From assembly GCA_031400455.1 (NCBI GenBank), contig JANNPX010000019.1:248001-312000 (forward strand): a stretch of 64,000 bases of DNA, read 5' to 3'. The position numbers and the translations under genes were made by a program. Every line of letters begins with the position of its first letter. Positions within the stretch are counted from its first letter, which is position 1. The stretch comes from JANXYW01 sp031400455 (GTDB taxonomy: Bacteria; Chloroflexota; Dehalococcoidia; DSTF01; JACRBR01). Shown piece after piece: positions 1-7,661 of the stretch. The notes beneath the pieces are model-generated. The model saw only the letters and a program-made list of their open reading frames with translations, was not told the DNA's origin and made no database searches.

Positions 1-342
1 GCCGCGGGCGCGGTCGATGGACAGCGTTACCTGTCCCTGATCGGACTCCGGCTGCATGACGTAGACGAGAACCTTCTCGCCGACCTCGACCTTGCTCATC
101 GGATCCGCACCGAGCGAGTGCATCTCATGTGGCGGGATCACGCCTTCCGATTTCGCTCCGAGATCGACGATCACGCCATCGCGCTGGATCGCCATCACTG
201 AGCCTTCAATTACTTCGCCGCGGCGGAGTGTCTTGAAATCGGCGCTTGAGTCCAGCCAGTTCTGCATGGTGAAGGCTGCGTCATCGGCGTCCGGTATCTC
301 TACCGCCGGGCCTGCTACGCCGCCACTACTGAATTCGGTCAA
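1..342 (-). CDS. rpsA: 30S ribosomal protein S1, N-terminal part (3' end cut by window edge)
   Basis: Encodes the first 114 residues of a ribosomal S1-type RNA-binding protein, which helps mRNA bind the 30S subunit. After an acidic N-terminal tail of about 40 residues, the first S1 (OB-fold) domain is visible: GEVIEGSVMAIQRDGVIVDL, then KSEGVIP and a VGEKVLVYV strand. The start is a TTG at 342-340, preceded by a clear AGGAGG ten bases upstream; no ATG or GTG fits better. The gene runs off the left edge, so the number of S1 repeats is unknown. It is divergent from the bS22-like gene at 615. Confidence 0.9.
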   Translation of the reverse strand, partial: MTEFSSGGVAGPAVEIPDADDAAFTMQNWLDSSADFKTLRRGEVIEGSVMAIQRDGVIVDLGAKSEGVIPPHEMHSLGADPMSKVEVGEKVLVYVMQPESDQGQVTLSIDRARG

Positions 343-489
343 GACGGTGCGTCCTCCTAAAAGAATCAAGCCGCGCCGATCATCCGCACCGAGCCCCTGG
401 GCCTGGTGCTTACGACCGGTCCGGCTTGTCGCGCAAGTCTAGCACAGCTTCTGCAATCCACGGAAGCTTGTGTCTCGTGTTTGGGGCAT

Positions 490-503
490 TGCTTGGGTAT
501 ACT
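490..503 (+). promoter_or_regulatory. Probable -10 element (TATACT) for the bS22-like gene
   Basis: A perfect-looking TATACT lies at 498-503 in the context TGGGTATACT. The identical decamer is found upstream of the D,D-carboxypeptidase gene at 46106-46115. No convincing -35 box lies 17 bases upstream. It would give a leader of about 105 bases before the start at 615. Confidence 0.4.
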
Positions 504-529
504 GCGCGCTGTCGCCTCGTCAGGGGTGC

Positions 530-588
530 CAGGGACGGGCCGGGTGGCCTGCCCGATGAGATCGGACGGACGTCTGCTTCCGTCCCTG
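530..588 (+). promoter_or_regulatory. Structured 5' leader before the bS22-like gene
   Basis: CAGGGACGG (530-538) can pair perfectly with CCGTCCCTG (580-588), and the enclosed segment has further short self-complementary stretches. The structure ends about 25 bases before the ATG at 615. It may be a leader RNA, possibly autoregulatory as is common for ribosomal protein genes, but I recognise no known family and have only this one sequence. Confidence 0.3.
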
Positions 589-614
589 TATGCATCTCTT
601 GAGGAGGAGTGCCT

Positions 615-713
615 ATGAGTTCGGTGGTAAAGAAGCGCAAGAAGAAGATGCGCAAGCACAAGCACCGCAAGATGCTGAAGAAGACGCGGTGGCAACGCAA
701 GCACAAGGGCTAA
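615..713 (+). CDS. AURKAIP1/COX24-domain mini ribosomal protein (bS22-like), 32 aa
   Basis: A 32-residue, extremely basic protein (MSSVVKKRKKKMRKHKH...WQRKHKG) matching the AURKAIP1/COX24 motif shared with mitochondrial mS38 and with the small actinobacterial ribosomal protein bS22. By family knowledge it is an rRNA-binding small-subunit component near the decoding centre. The ATG at 615 has a strong GAGGAGG five to six bases upstream. It is followed by a hairpin terminator. It sits divergent from rpsA, itself a small-subunit gene. Most automated callers would miss it because of its length. Confidence 0.85.
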   Translation: MSSVVKKRKKKMRKHKHRKMLKKTRWQRKHKG

Positions 714-755
714 CCGAAGCGCCTTTGTGGAGCTTGTTTCTTTTGAGATTCGACG

Positions 756-780
756 AACGGCCCCGGTTTTCGGGGCCGTT
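756..780 (+). terminator. Hairpin terminator after the bS22-like gene
   Basis: AACGGCCCCG pairs with CGGGGCCGTT around a five-base loop (GTTTT). There is no strong T-run afterwards. It lies 43 bases after the stop of the 32-aa gene and 31 bases before the next gene. Confidence 0.65.
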
Positions 781-811
781 CCGCGTCTAGACCGCTGATA
801 CACTTGCGTCG

Positions 812-1282
812 ATGACGGTTGCGCTCAAACTCACGCATGACGAACCCCGCCTGGTGTATCTGGCGCTGGTCTATCACCTCGGCCGACCCGGCTCCGAACT
901 GGATCCGGTGACGAAGCTGCCTGCGGAGCACGGGCTGCGCGAGATGAAGGTAGCGTTGGGCAGCGAACTGGCCGCCGATTCAGCGATCATCGAGCTGAAC
1001 GAAGGGCAGTCGCAGAAGCTCCTCTCGGCAATCTACGGCTGCGTAACGGAGCTGCGCGGCCACCACCTGCGCGATGGCGCGCCGAGCACCGTCGCGCGGT
1101 TCACGGAGACGGCGTTGTCGATCTTCCCGCAGTTGAAGGAAGACCCTGAAGAGGCACTCGTGATCTCCGAGGCGATGGTGATGCTCCATCGCCGGATGGA
1201 GCGGGGGTTGCGTCGCGCGGGAGCGGCGGATGCCGCTCCATCGACGCCGGAAGCAAAGCGCGGACGATGGTTCGGCCGGTAG
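812..1282 (+). CDS. Hypothetical protein, 156 aa
   Basis: I do not recognise the family. The protein is mostly helical and soluble, with no signal peptide or membrane segment and no cysteines arranged as a metal site. It is Glu/Ala/Leu-rich in the middle (residues 60-130) and ends in a basic tail (KRGRWFGR). The ATG at 812 is the first plausible start after the upstream terminator. It is a single gene between the bS22-like gene and a DNA-binding protein gene, with no clear functional link to either. Confidence 0.6.
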   Translation: MTVALKLTHDEPRLVYLALVYHLGRPGSELDPVTKLPAEHGLREMKVALGSELAADSAIIELNEGQSQKLLSAIYGCVTELRGHHLRDGAPSTVARFTETALSIFPQLKEDPEEALVISEAMVMLHRRMERGLRRAGAADAAPSTPEAKRGRWFGR

Positions 1283-1293
1283 GCCGCTGGATA

Positions 1294-1351
1294 TTGACAT
1301 AACTTACTACCGTGCGCTTGACAGAAGTGCTAGTATCACTCATCTGATATA
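1294..1351 (+). promoter_or_regulatory. Candidate promoter/operator region before the DNA-binding gene
   Basis: This stretch is much more AT-rich than its surroundings. It contains two TTGACA hexamers (1294-1299 and 1318-1323), a TGATAT at 1345-1350, and an inverted repeat AGTG-N7-CACT at 1326-1340 that could be an operator. Spacing of -35 to -10 candidates is not ideal (21 bases), so the exact promoter is uncertain. A small DNA-binding protein repressing its own promoter is one reading. Confidence 0.35.
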
Positions 1352-1374
1352 GCAGCTTAGTGTTGAGCATATCC

Positions 1375-1590
1375 ATGGTCACAAGCCCGTTCGAGAACTA
1401 CCTGGACCTTGTGGAGGCCGCGCGCCTGCTCAACATCCACCCGCAGAGCCTGCGCCGGCTGATCAAGCAGAAGAAGGTGCCGGCGGTACTGTTCGCGGGG
1501 AAGTACCTGATCGAGCGTGACAAACTCGAGATGTTCAAGTCGAACTATGATCCCCGGCCCGGCCGCAAGCCGATCCGGCGATTGCTTTAG
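1375..1590 (+). CDS. Helix-turn-helix (excisionase/MerR-like) DNA-binding protein
   Basis: A 71-residue protein with one HTH_17/excisionase-type domain: YLDLVEAARLLNIHPQSLRR forms the turn, followed by a basic recognition stretch and the typical AGKYLIERDKLEMF wing. It ends in a basic tail (RPGRKPIRRLL). The family binds DNA and includes small regulators as well as phage or plasmid excisionases; no integrase lies nearby, so a regulator is more likely. I chose the ATG at 1375; in-frame GTG 1360 and TTG 1363 are alternatives and none has a good ribosome-binding site. Confidence 0.75.
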   Translation: MVTSPFENYLDLVEAARLLNIHPQSLRRLIKQKKVPAVLFAGKYLIERDKLEMFKSNYDPRPGRKPIRRLL

Positions 1591-1688
1591 CACCCACTGA
1601 TCCGCTGGTATCTGGTTTCGTGCGCGGGGACGCGAGCGTTCGTGCTGCCCGGGCAAACTACCGCGCGGCAGTCACGGCAAACGGGGTG

Positions 1689-2363
1689 CTAGCCGGCATC
1701 GAGGTCGCGGCCGCGGTTGGCGTCGAAGAACGCCATGCTCTTCCGGTACCAATCCTCGCCGATCTTCCCGCTTGACCGCAGGTAGGTGAGCAGAACCTCC
1801 AGCGTCAGCACGGAGACGAGTCTGATGCCCGCGGCTTCCAGCTTCTCGCGTCCCCCGGACTGCCTGTCGAACAGGACGATCGCGTCGCGGACGAAGAGGC
1901 CTTCGTCGCGCAGGCGGTTCGCCGTGAGTACGATGCTGCCGCCGCCGGTGATCAGGTCGTCCATGATGAGGGCAGTCTGGCTCGGGTGGTAAATGCCTTC
2001 GACATCTGTTTCGAGGTCATCCTTGCGCGGATGGAGGTAGATGAGCGGAATCTTGGAGGCGAGTGAGAACGCTTCGCCGACGACGAGGCCACCGAACGGC
2101 ACGCCGCAGACAAGATCGAACGGCTCGATCTGCGGGTTGCGCATGGACTGCAGCGTCTGCAACTCCGTCAGCGCGATGTGCGCAGCGCGCGCGAGGGCCG
2201 TGGGGTGTGAGATCAGCAGACGGAGATTTACGTGGATGGGCGAATGCACGGTCGTCCGGCCGACCGTGAAGTCGCCGAACTGCACGGCACCAAGCCGCCA
2301 GAGCGTGTCTGCCAGCCAGAGATTCGACTGGCTAATCAGGGGTTCTTCTTCAGGCATGGGCAA
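1689..2363 (-). CDS. pyrE: Orotate phosphoribosyltransferase-like protein
   Basis: Type I phosphoribosyltransferase that would join orotate to PRPP to make OMP in pyrimidine synthesis. The PRPP-binding signature ALIMDDLITGGGS is at about 131-143, with the paired aspartates 135/136. A flexible-loop candidate (HPRKDDLETDVEG) precedes it. Length (224 aa) fits PyrE. Two starts are possible: TTG 2363, eleven bases after a GGGAG, or ATG 2357. The gene is alone on this strand, convergent with the HTH gene. Other type I transferases cannot be fully excluded. Confidence 0.8.
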   Translation of the reverse strand: MPMPEEEPLISQSNLWLADTLWRLGAVQFGDFTVGRTTVHSPIHVNLRLLISHPTALARAAHIALTELQTLQSMRNPQIEPFDLVCGVPFGGLVVGEAFSLASKIPLIYLHPRKDDLETDVEGIYHPSQTALIMDDLITGGGSIVLTANRLRDEGLFVRDAIVLFDRQSGGREKLEAAGIRLVSVLTLEVLLTYLRSSGKIGEDWYRKSMAFFDANRGRDLDAG

Positions 2364-2367
2364 TGGA

Positions 2368-2394
2368 AGAGGCTCTCCCAGGAGGAAAGCCTCT
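2368..2394 (-). promoter_or_regulatory. Leader hairpin covering the pyrE ribosome-binding site, PyrR-site-like
   Basis: In the gene's sense, AGAGGCT pairs with AGCCTCT (7 bp) with an inner CTC/GAG stem, and the GGGAG ribosome-binding site sits in the 3' arm only 11 bases from TTG 2363. The 5' side reads ATCTGAGAGGCT, resembling the GAGAGGCU core of PyrR-binding RNA sites (about 9 of 12 positions). PyrR-type translational control is therefore a possibility; the hairpin itself is seen, the regulator is inference. Confidence 0.4.
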
Positions 2395-2750
2395 CAGATC
2401 TTCTAACCTGGCATGTCTGCAAGCTCCCTGTCGGGTAACCCCCGTGGGACTGGGAACAACGCTCATCAAGCGTCCCTTATATCCAGTGCATCATTGGAGC
2501 CTGCATTGTCAGCGCGCCCTGCCCGATGAGAACAGGGCGTCTCAGTCAACTTGCCAGACACCCCAGCGCATACGGTCGTTCATGAAGCAGCACCTCCCTT
2601 ACTAAGAGATGTACTCACGTGCCCTCCAAGGGCTGGATCTACGATATGGCGGATCCGGAGAGGCTGTCAAGTGCCAACTTTCGCTAGCTTGTCGTCGTCT
2701 ATTTCAAGTGCATTTCACAGCGCCGGGCGATCCAGGGGGCAGGTGGGAGT
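2395..2750. other. Intergenic region, no gene recognised
   Basis: Divergent intergenic region between the pyrE-like gene and the prenyltransferase gene. It is less GC-rich than the flanks. It contains an inverted repeat, CGCCCTG (2515-2521) with CAGGGCG (2533-2539). I found no tRNA, no convincing long open frame and no riboswitch family that fits. It presumably carries promoters for both genes. Confidence 0.4.
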
Positions 2751-3686
2751 ATGATCGGTGCATCGCCAGCAGGAGGCTGCCGCGTGACGCTTCCGGTCGC
2801 TACTCATCAAGACACGATTCCCGCGCCGGCCGGCAAGTCTGTCCGTGCCACTCCGATCTTCCGCGCGGCGCGGATCATCCACCCATTCCCGACGTTGTTG
2901 AACGTCGCCGCGACGGCCGGACTGGCGTTCGTTGCGGCGGGCGGCGCGCCGGACGGCGGTCTGCTGGTGCGGATGCTCGCCGTCATGTTCTGCGCGCAAT
3001 GCGCGATCGGCGTAACTAACGACTACTTCGATCGCGAGCTGGATGCGGCGACGAAGCCGTGGAAGCCGATCGCTGCCGGGATCGTCCGGCCGTCCGCGGC
3101 ACTGCTGCTCGCGGCGGCGTTCGCGATCGCGGCGACGACCGTGGCGGCTACGCTTGGAGTGGGCGGATTCATGCTGGCGATGCTCGGGATGACTTGCGGG
3201 CTGGCGTACGACGTGCGGCTGAAGCGCACCGTGGCCAGCGCACTGCCCTACATGGTGGCGATCCCGGTGCTGCCGTTGTGGGTGTGGGTTACGTTGGGCG
3301 AGTGGCAACCCGTGCTGTGGTGGCTGCTGCCGCTCGGCGCGTTACTGGGGCTGGCATTGCATCTTGCGAACACGCTGCCGGACCTCGATGACGATCGCGC
3401 GCACGGAGTTGCGGGGTTGGCGCACCGGCTCGGTGCGGCGCGATCGATGCTGCTGGCTTGGTCGTCCTTTGCGGCGGCGCTCGCAGCAAGCGCGATCCTG
3501 TCGCTGGTCATCGACTACGAGCTGCGGATCTATGTGCCGGCACTCGGTGTTGGCGCGGGCGCGCTCACCATCAGCGCGGGGGTGTACGCCGCGCGAAGGG
3601 ATGGGTTCACGTTGCAACTCGGATTCGGTGCTCTCTCGCTCGCGTCGGCAGTGCTGGCGGTCGGGTGGCTGGCCGCTGCGACGTGA
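2751..3686 (+). CDS. UbiA family prenyltransferase
   Basis: An integral-membrane aromatic or lipid prenyltransferase of 311 aa. The first Mg-binding Asp motif NDYFDRELD is at residues 90-98 and the second, DLDDDRAHG, at 211-219. About eight to nine hydrophobic segments run from residue 50 to the end. UbiA-type enzymes transfer polyprenyl chains to aromatic rings (quinones), to heme or to other acceptors. The acceptor cannot be read from this sequence. ATG 2751 is used; an in-frame GTG at 2783 would shorten the non-conserved N-terminus. HemW follows 37 bases later on the same strand. Confidence 0.85.
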   Translation: MIGASPAGGCRVTLPVATHQDTIPAPAGKSVRATPIFRAARIIHPFPTLLNVAATAGLAFVAAGGAPDGGLLVRMLAVMFCAQCAIGVTNDYFDRELDAATKPWKPIAAGIVRPSAALLLAAAFAIAATTVAATLGVGGFMLAMLGMTCGLAYDVRLKRTVASALPYMVAIPVLPLWVWVTLGEWQPVLWWLLPLGALLGLALHLANTLPDLDDDRAHGVAGLAHRLGAARSMLLAWSSFAAALAASAILSLVIDYELRIYVPALGVGAGALTISAGVYAARRDGFTLQLGFGALSLASAVLAVGWLAAAT

Positions 3687-3723
3687 GAGCGCCGTCAAGA
3701 CGATGTGCCTCCGCGGGGCGGCG

Positions 3724-4956
3724 ATGCTACGATCAAGCGTGACCACGGAACCCATCGGACTCTACCTGCACATTCCGTTCTGCACCGCCAAGTGCGGGTA
3801 TTGCGACTTCAACTCGTACGCCGGGCACGAGCACATGATCCCGTCGTATGCGGACACGCTCGTGAAGGATGCGGCGCTCTGGCGCGAAGCGGTCGGCGAC
3901 CGCATCGTCGAGACGGTGTTCTTCGGTGGCGGCACGCCAAGCCTGAACCCCGTCGAGGAGATGGCGAAGATCCTCGTCGGGATGCGCGAGACTTTCAATA
4001 TCGACGCGCACGCGGAGATCGCGTTGGAGGCGAACCCCGGGAGCATCACCGCGGAATATCTGCGCGGACTGCGCGAGATCGGCTTCAATCGCCTGTCGAT
4101 CGGCGTGCAGTCGTTCGACGATGAAGAGCTGGTGGCGCTGGACCGCATCCACACGGCCGAAGATGCACGGGCCGCGTACGCGGCGGCGCGCGAGGCGGGC
4201 ATCGCGAACGTGAACCTCGATCTGATCTATGGCCTATCCGAACAGCCGCTGGAAGCGTGGCAGCGCAACCTCGAGTCTGCGCTGGCGCTGGGACCGGAGC
4301 ACCTCTCGCTATACGCGCTGACGATCGAGGATGGCACGCCGCTGGCTCGCGACGTCGCACGCGGTCGCGTGAAGGCGCCAGATCCCGATATGCAGGCGGA
4401 GCACTACGAGTGGACGCAGGATCGGCTCGCCCAGGCGGGATACGAGCACTACGAGATCTCGAACTGGGCTCGGCCGGGATTTCGTTGCAAGCACAACCTC
4501 GTGTACTGGGAGAACCGCGAATACCTCGGGCTCGGTGCGGGTGCGCACTCGTTCCTCAACGGTGTGCGCTTTTCCACAGTGCTACTGCCGAATCGATATG
4601 CGGAGCTGGTGGATGAGTCGGTCGCCGCGCAGGTCGCTGGGGGCGGCGCGATGCTCCACATGATCGGAGCCGAGACGGTGACGCCAGAGCTGTCGATGGC
4701 GGACACGCTGATCCTTGGGTTGCGTCTGAATGACGGTGTGGACATTCGTGCGTTCGCCCGCCGTTATGGCCGCGGGGTTGATGCAGTCTATGGCGACGTG
4801 ATCACAGAGTTCACGGGTTACGGCCTGCTCGAACGCACGGAGACGCACCTGCGGCTGACGCCCCGTGGCCGGCTGCTGAGCAACGAGCTGTTCCAGCGCT
4901 TGCTGCCCAAACCATCGGCCGAGCCGTCACTCGAAGCGGCCGCTCGGCCGGGCTAG
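3724..4956 (+). CDS. hemW: Radical SAM heme chaperone HemW
   Basis: A 410-aa radical SAM protein. The cluster motif is C20-x3-C24-x2-C27 followed by D-F, the HemW form; true coproporphyrinogen dehydrogenase HemN carries a further cysteine where this protein has Phe29. GGGTPS follows at about 70, then the EANPG strand and the HemN C-terminal domain. By family knowledge HemW binds heme and passes it to respiratory proteins. ATG 3724 was chosen (GGGGCGG upstream); GTG 3739 is possible. The 3' end overlaps the convergent neighbour by 30 bases. Confidence 0.9.
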   Translation: MLRSSVTTEPIGLYLHIPFCTAKCGYCDFNSYAGHEHMIPSYADTLVKDAALWREAVGDRIVETVFFGGGTPSLNPVEEMAKILVGMRETFNIDAHAEIALEANPGSITAEYLRGLREIGFNRLSIGVQSFDDEELVALDRIHTAEDARAAYAAAREAGIANVNLDLIYGLSEQPLEAWQRNLESALALGPEHLSLYALTIEDGTPLARDVARGRVKAPDPDMQAEHYEWTQDRLAQAGYEHYEISNWARPGFRCKHNLVYWENREYLGLGAGAHSFLNGVRFSTVLLPNRYAELVDESVAAQVAGGGAMLHMIGAETVTPELSMADTLILGLRLNDGVDIRAFARRYGRGVDAVYGDVITEFTGYGLLERTETHLRLTPRGRLLSNELFQRLLPKPSAEPSLEAAARPG

Positions 4957-5508
4957 CGCATAGTCGTCCGCTGTCTCGATCCGCACCGTCGTATCGTCGT
5001 CGAATGCGACCTGAACGGCTTCTCCTGCATGGCGCGCGAGCACCGCTTCGAGTCCGCCGCCGTCCGTGACGTTGCGGAGTTCCGCCAGCATCGCGCGGCT
5101 CACGACGATCGGGCTGCCGCTACTCGCCTGCGTGATCGGCGCGCCGGTGCGACGATGTTCGTCGAGCAGTCGGCGGTAGACGCCGGCCGAGCGCGGTTCG
5201 TCGACGCGGACGACGATTGCCGTGTCAGTCTCGCGCGGCACTGCAGTGGCGCCGACGCGCAGCGATCCGGCCGCACCGGCGCGCCAGCGGCCGTCAACGA
5301 TCGGCTCGACGTTGTCGCGCGCGACGAGCGGGATGATGCGTTCAGCGTCGTATCCGAGGACGACCTCGACGACATTGACGCCGGCCGCCTGCAACTGCGC
5401 CACGTGGAACTCGATCAGCGTCTCGTCGTCGCGCCAAGGAAGGAGCGCGATGGGCACACCATCGATGAGTTCGTCGTTTGCGGCGAGTAGGATCGCGGCG
5501 ATCACCAT
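4927..5508 (-). CDS. MobA/MocA-like nucleotidyltransferase family protein
   Basis: A 193-aa protein with the Rossmann-like fold of molybdopterin-nucleotide transferases: N-terminal VIAAILLAA, then a TLIEFHVAQLQAAGVNVVEVVLGYDAE segment and a C-terminal GSPIVVSRAML region typical of NTP_transf_3. The usual glycine-rich GxGxR nucleotide loop after LAA is missing (it reads ANDELIDGVP), so catalysis is doubtful. Its stop end overlaps hemW tail-to-tail. Its start overlaps the PhzF stop by one base, so the two are probably co-transcribed. Confidence 0.6.
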   Translation of the reverse strand: MVIAAILLAANDELIDGVPIALLPWRDDETLIEFHVAQLQAAGVNVVEVVLGYDAERIIPLVARDNVEPIVDGRWRAGAAGSLRVGATAVPRETDTAIVVRVDEPRSAGVYRRLLDEHRRTGAPITQASSGSPIVVSRAMLAELRNVTDGGGLEAVLARHAGEAVQVAFDDDTTVRIETADDYALARPSGRFE

Positions 5509-6386
5509 CAGGGCAGCAGCAATTCGCCGCGCAGCACCGTGACGGCATTGCCACCGACGTGTACCGACGGTGCGTCTGGCAGCCCGCTCACGCGCAGATG
5601 GACGCGGCCCGGCTGGCCCAGTTCGATCCCCTGTTCGGCGGTGTAGCTGATCTGTCCGTCAACTCCGGGCAGGAGCCCGTGCTTCGCGATCAGCGCGGCG
5701 AGGCAGCCGTTGGCGCTGCCAGTGACGGGATCTTCGAAGACTCCGGCCTCCGGCGCGAAAGCGCGAACATGGACGTCGGTCCCGGCCCCCTGCGCGCCGA
5801 TGCAGAAGATCGAGAGTCCGTGCGGGATCTTCAGGATCGCCATCATGTCGGGCTGCACGCGCATCATCGTTTCGAGCGACGCGACCTGGGCGACCAGCCA
5901 GAAGATGCCGGTGGAGACCCACTCCGTGAGCAGGATGTCTCCGGATTCGAGCCCCAAACAAGCTGCGATCGTCGCGCCATCGAACTCGCTGGCGCGAAAT
6001 TGCGGCGCCGCCTGCGTCATCGTGTAGAGCGGTGAGTCGCCGCCGCCGACCTCGACGGGAATGATGCCGACTCCCGTTTCGAGCCGGAGAGATTCGTTTG
6101 CGGTCAGTCGCACCGTGCCCTCGCTGATCAGCGTGTGCGCAGCGGCGATGGTGGGGTGTCCGGCGAAGGGCAGTTCGGTGCCCGGCGTGAAGATGCGGAT
6201 GTGGGCGTGGTTGTCGCGTGACTGCGGCGGCAGCAGGAACACCGTTTCGGAGAGATGCTGGTTGAGTGCGATTAGCTGCATCGTCTCGGCCGCGAGCCCT
6301 GCGCCGTCGACGACGGCGGCGGGGTTGCCGGCGAGCGGCGTGGTCGTGAAGGCATCGACGTGCCGGATGGTGCGTGCGCTGGTCAT
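5508..6386 (-). CDS. PhzF family isomerase/epimerase-like protein
   Basis: A 292-aa protein of the PhzF/diaminopimelate-epimerase-like fold. Recognisable features are the N-terminal HVDAFTTTPLAGNPAAVV, LNQHLSETVFLLP with the conserved catalytic Glu, the ELPFAGHPTIAAAH motif and DPVTGSANGCLAAL. PhzF itself isomerises a phenazine precursor, but most members in genomes without phenazine genes have unknown substrates; no phenazine genes are here. It heads a two-gene unit with the nucleotidyltransferase-like gene. Confidence 0.88.
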   Translation of the reverse strand: MTSARTIRHVDAFTTTPLAGNPAAVVDGAGLAAETMQLIALNQHLSETVFLLPPQSRDNHAHIRIFTPGTELPFAGHPTIAAAHTLISEGTVRLTANESLRLETGVGIIPVEVGGGDSPLYTMTQAAPQFRASEFDGATIAACLGLESGDILLTEWVSTGIFWLVAQVASLETMMRVQPDMMAILKIPHGLSIFCIGAQGAGTDVHVRAFAPEAGVFEDPVTGSANGCLAALIAKHGLLPGVDGQISYTAEQGIELGQPGRVHLRVSGLPDAPSVHVGGNAVTVLRGELLLP

Positions 6387-6444
6387 GCAGATCTCCTCCG
6401 CTTCCTGCCGCGGCTTGAGATCAGCACGTTCGGCAGGAGAGCAT

Positions 6445-6657
6445 TCAGTGGGCAGCGGGCGCGAAGAGACGCCGTACGCGTCCGGCGGCCGCGAGTAGGA
6501 GCGTCCACGCCAACGCGTTCATCAGGACGTTGGCGGGGTACATCACCCACATACGTTCGGCGCGACCTTCTTCGAGCGCGTTGCCGGCCATCGTGCGCGT
6601 GATCACGAACTGCACGACGGCGACGACGGCGATGGTGCGGAGGAAGGTCGTGCGCAC
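6445..6657 (-). CDS. Small membrane protein, 70 aa
   Basis: Unrecognised small protein starting MRTTFLRTIAVVAVVQFVI with two hydrophobic segments (about residues 5-20 and 38-55) and a short basic tail. GTG 6657 follows the stop of the acetyltransferase gene by two bases, so translation is probably coupled. The longer in-frame start at 6705 would overlap the acetyltransferase and has no support. Confidence 0.5.
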   Translation of the reverse strand: MRTTFLRTIAVVAVVQFVITRTMAGNALEEGRAERMWVMYPANVLMNALAWTLLLAAAGRVRRLFAPAAH

Positions 6658-6659
6658 GA

Positions 6660-7157
6660 CTACAGCACCTTCTTGTACACGCGCGTGTAGGATGCGGGCT
6701 TCCACGGGGGATACACCGTGCGCTCGACGGTCCAGCCCTCGCGGTCGAACAACGTGTGTGCCTTCACATTGTTTTCGCTCGTGTGTAGCCAGAGGAACTT
6801 CTTGCCCAGCTGCTTCGCCTCCGCCTGCGCCGCCTCAAGCAGCATGCGCCCGACGCCATTGCTGCGCAGGCGCGCCGTTACTTCGATGTTCTCGAGATAG
6901 GCGTTGTCGCCCCGCTGGAACGCCCGCGTGTCGTCATCCGCCGGTTCCCAGTCCTGATCGTCGCGGAAGTTCGTGTGGACGACTGCCCAGCCTACTGCGA
7001 CGCCATCCTCGTCGGCAACGAAGATGAAGGCGTCGCCGGCGCGGCATGCCGGCTCGCTGTGCTCGAGCCGTATGCGGTCGCGGCCGGTGAGAAATGACAT
7101 CAGCGCGCCGTTGTCACGGGCGAAGTCGATGGGCCGCACCGTGATCGTATCGGTCAT
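6660..7157 (-). CDS. GNAT family N-acetyltransferase
   Basis: A 165-aa acetyl-CoA-dependent acetyltransferase. Motif A is ENIEVTARLRSNGVGRMLLEAAQ at about 91-113, containing the R/Q-x2-G-x-G/A pyrophosphate loop (RSNGVG). Motif B follows with FLWLHTSENNVKAHTLFDREGW, the usual ageing-signature of GNATs. Substrate unknown. ATG 7157 begins the conserved domain; upstream in-frame codons are non-conserved. The 70-aa membrane protein gene follows immediately. Confidence 0.85.
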   Translation of the reverse strand: MTDTITVRPIDFARDNGALMSFLTGRDRIRLEHSEPACRAGDAFIFVADEDGVAVGWAVVHTNFRDDQDWEPADDDTRAFQRGDNAYLENIEVTARLRSNGVGRMLLEAAQAEAKQLGKKFLWLHTSENNVKAHTLFDREGWTVERTVYPPWKPASYTRVYKKVL

Positions 7158-7661
7158 GGTGCGGCCGCCAATGATGAATTCGGGTGAGCGGGTGCGAGGC
7201 AGGGGTAGTGCACGCGCGCGTCCTTGTCGTGGTGCGACCTCACGGCCGAATCGGAGATGCCGGGATTCTACCATGCGTGGAGCTTCGCGTCCCGCCCTCA
7301 GCTCAGGTGCTGCATGGTGCCGCTCAACGTTCCAGACAGGCTGCCGTTCTGGTTGGCACGCAAGCGGGGCGATATCGTGCGACACGATCCTTGACCTGCG
7401 CCGCTCCACGGCGATCCTCCGCTCCCGATCAGCGTGTTCCACATCTAGGGGCGGCGTTGTTCTTCTTGAACTTCAGGATGACCTCCGCGACCATCATCAC
7501 GCATCGGTCGGTCGATTCGTGTCTCAGCAAGCAACAATAATGGGTTGTGAATTGGGAGTTGCACACGCTCGTTGCTGTACTCTGCTGCTGATGCCGGAGG
7601 ATGCGGGGATATCGATTTCGTGTACTTCTGCTCGGCCGCATCTGACACCGCGGAGGAACAC
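7158..7661. other. 504-bp intergenic region, no gene recognised
   Basis: Divergent spacer between the GNAT gene and a DinB gene. Short open frames on both strands have no recognisable domain and poor start contexts. A TAGAAT hexamer on the minus strand near 7273 could be a -10 for the GNAT gene. I saw no RNA gene or repeat. Confidence 0.4.

Noticed and set aside
1360..1590. Prophage or integrative element excisionase
   Set aside because: The HTH protein resembles excisionases, but no integrase, attachment repeats or phage genes are nearby.
2461..2560. CTGCCCGATGAGA segment resembling part of the SAM-I riboswitch core, also found at 548-560
   Set aside because: The other conserved SAM-I segments and spacing are missing and the local pairing differs at the two sites.
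5508..6386. Phenazine biosynthesis cluster
   Set aside because: Only the PhzF homologue is present; PhzF-like proteins are common without phenazine pathways.
7429..7641. Small minus-strand frame ending VAEVILKFKKNNAAPRCGTR
   Set aside because: No recognisable family, no ribosome-binding site; could be a remnant but not supportable.
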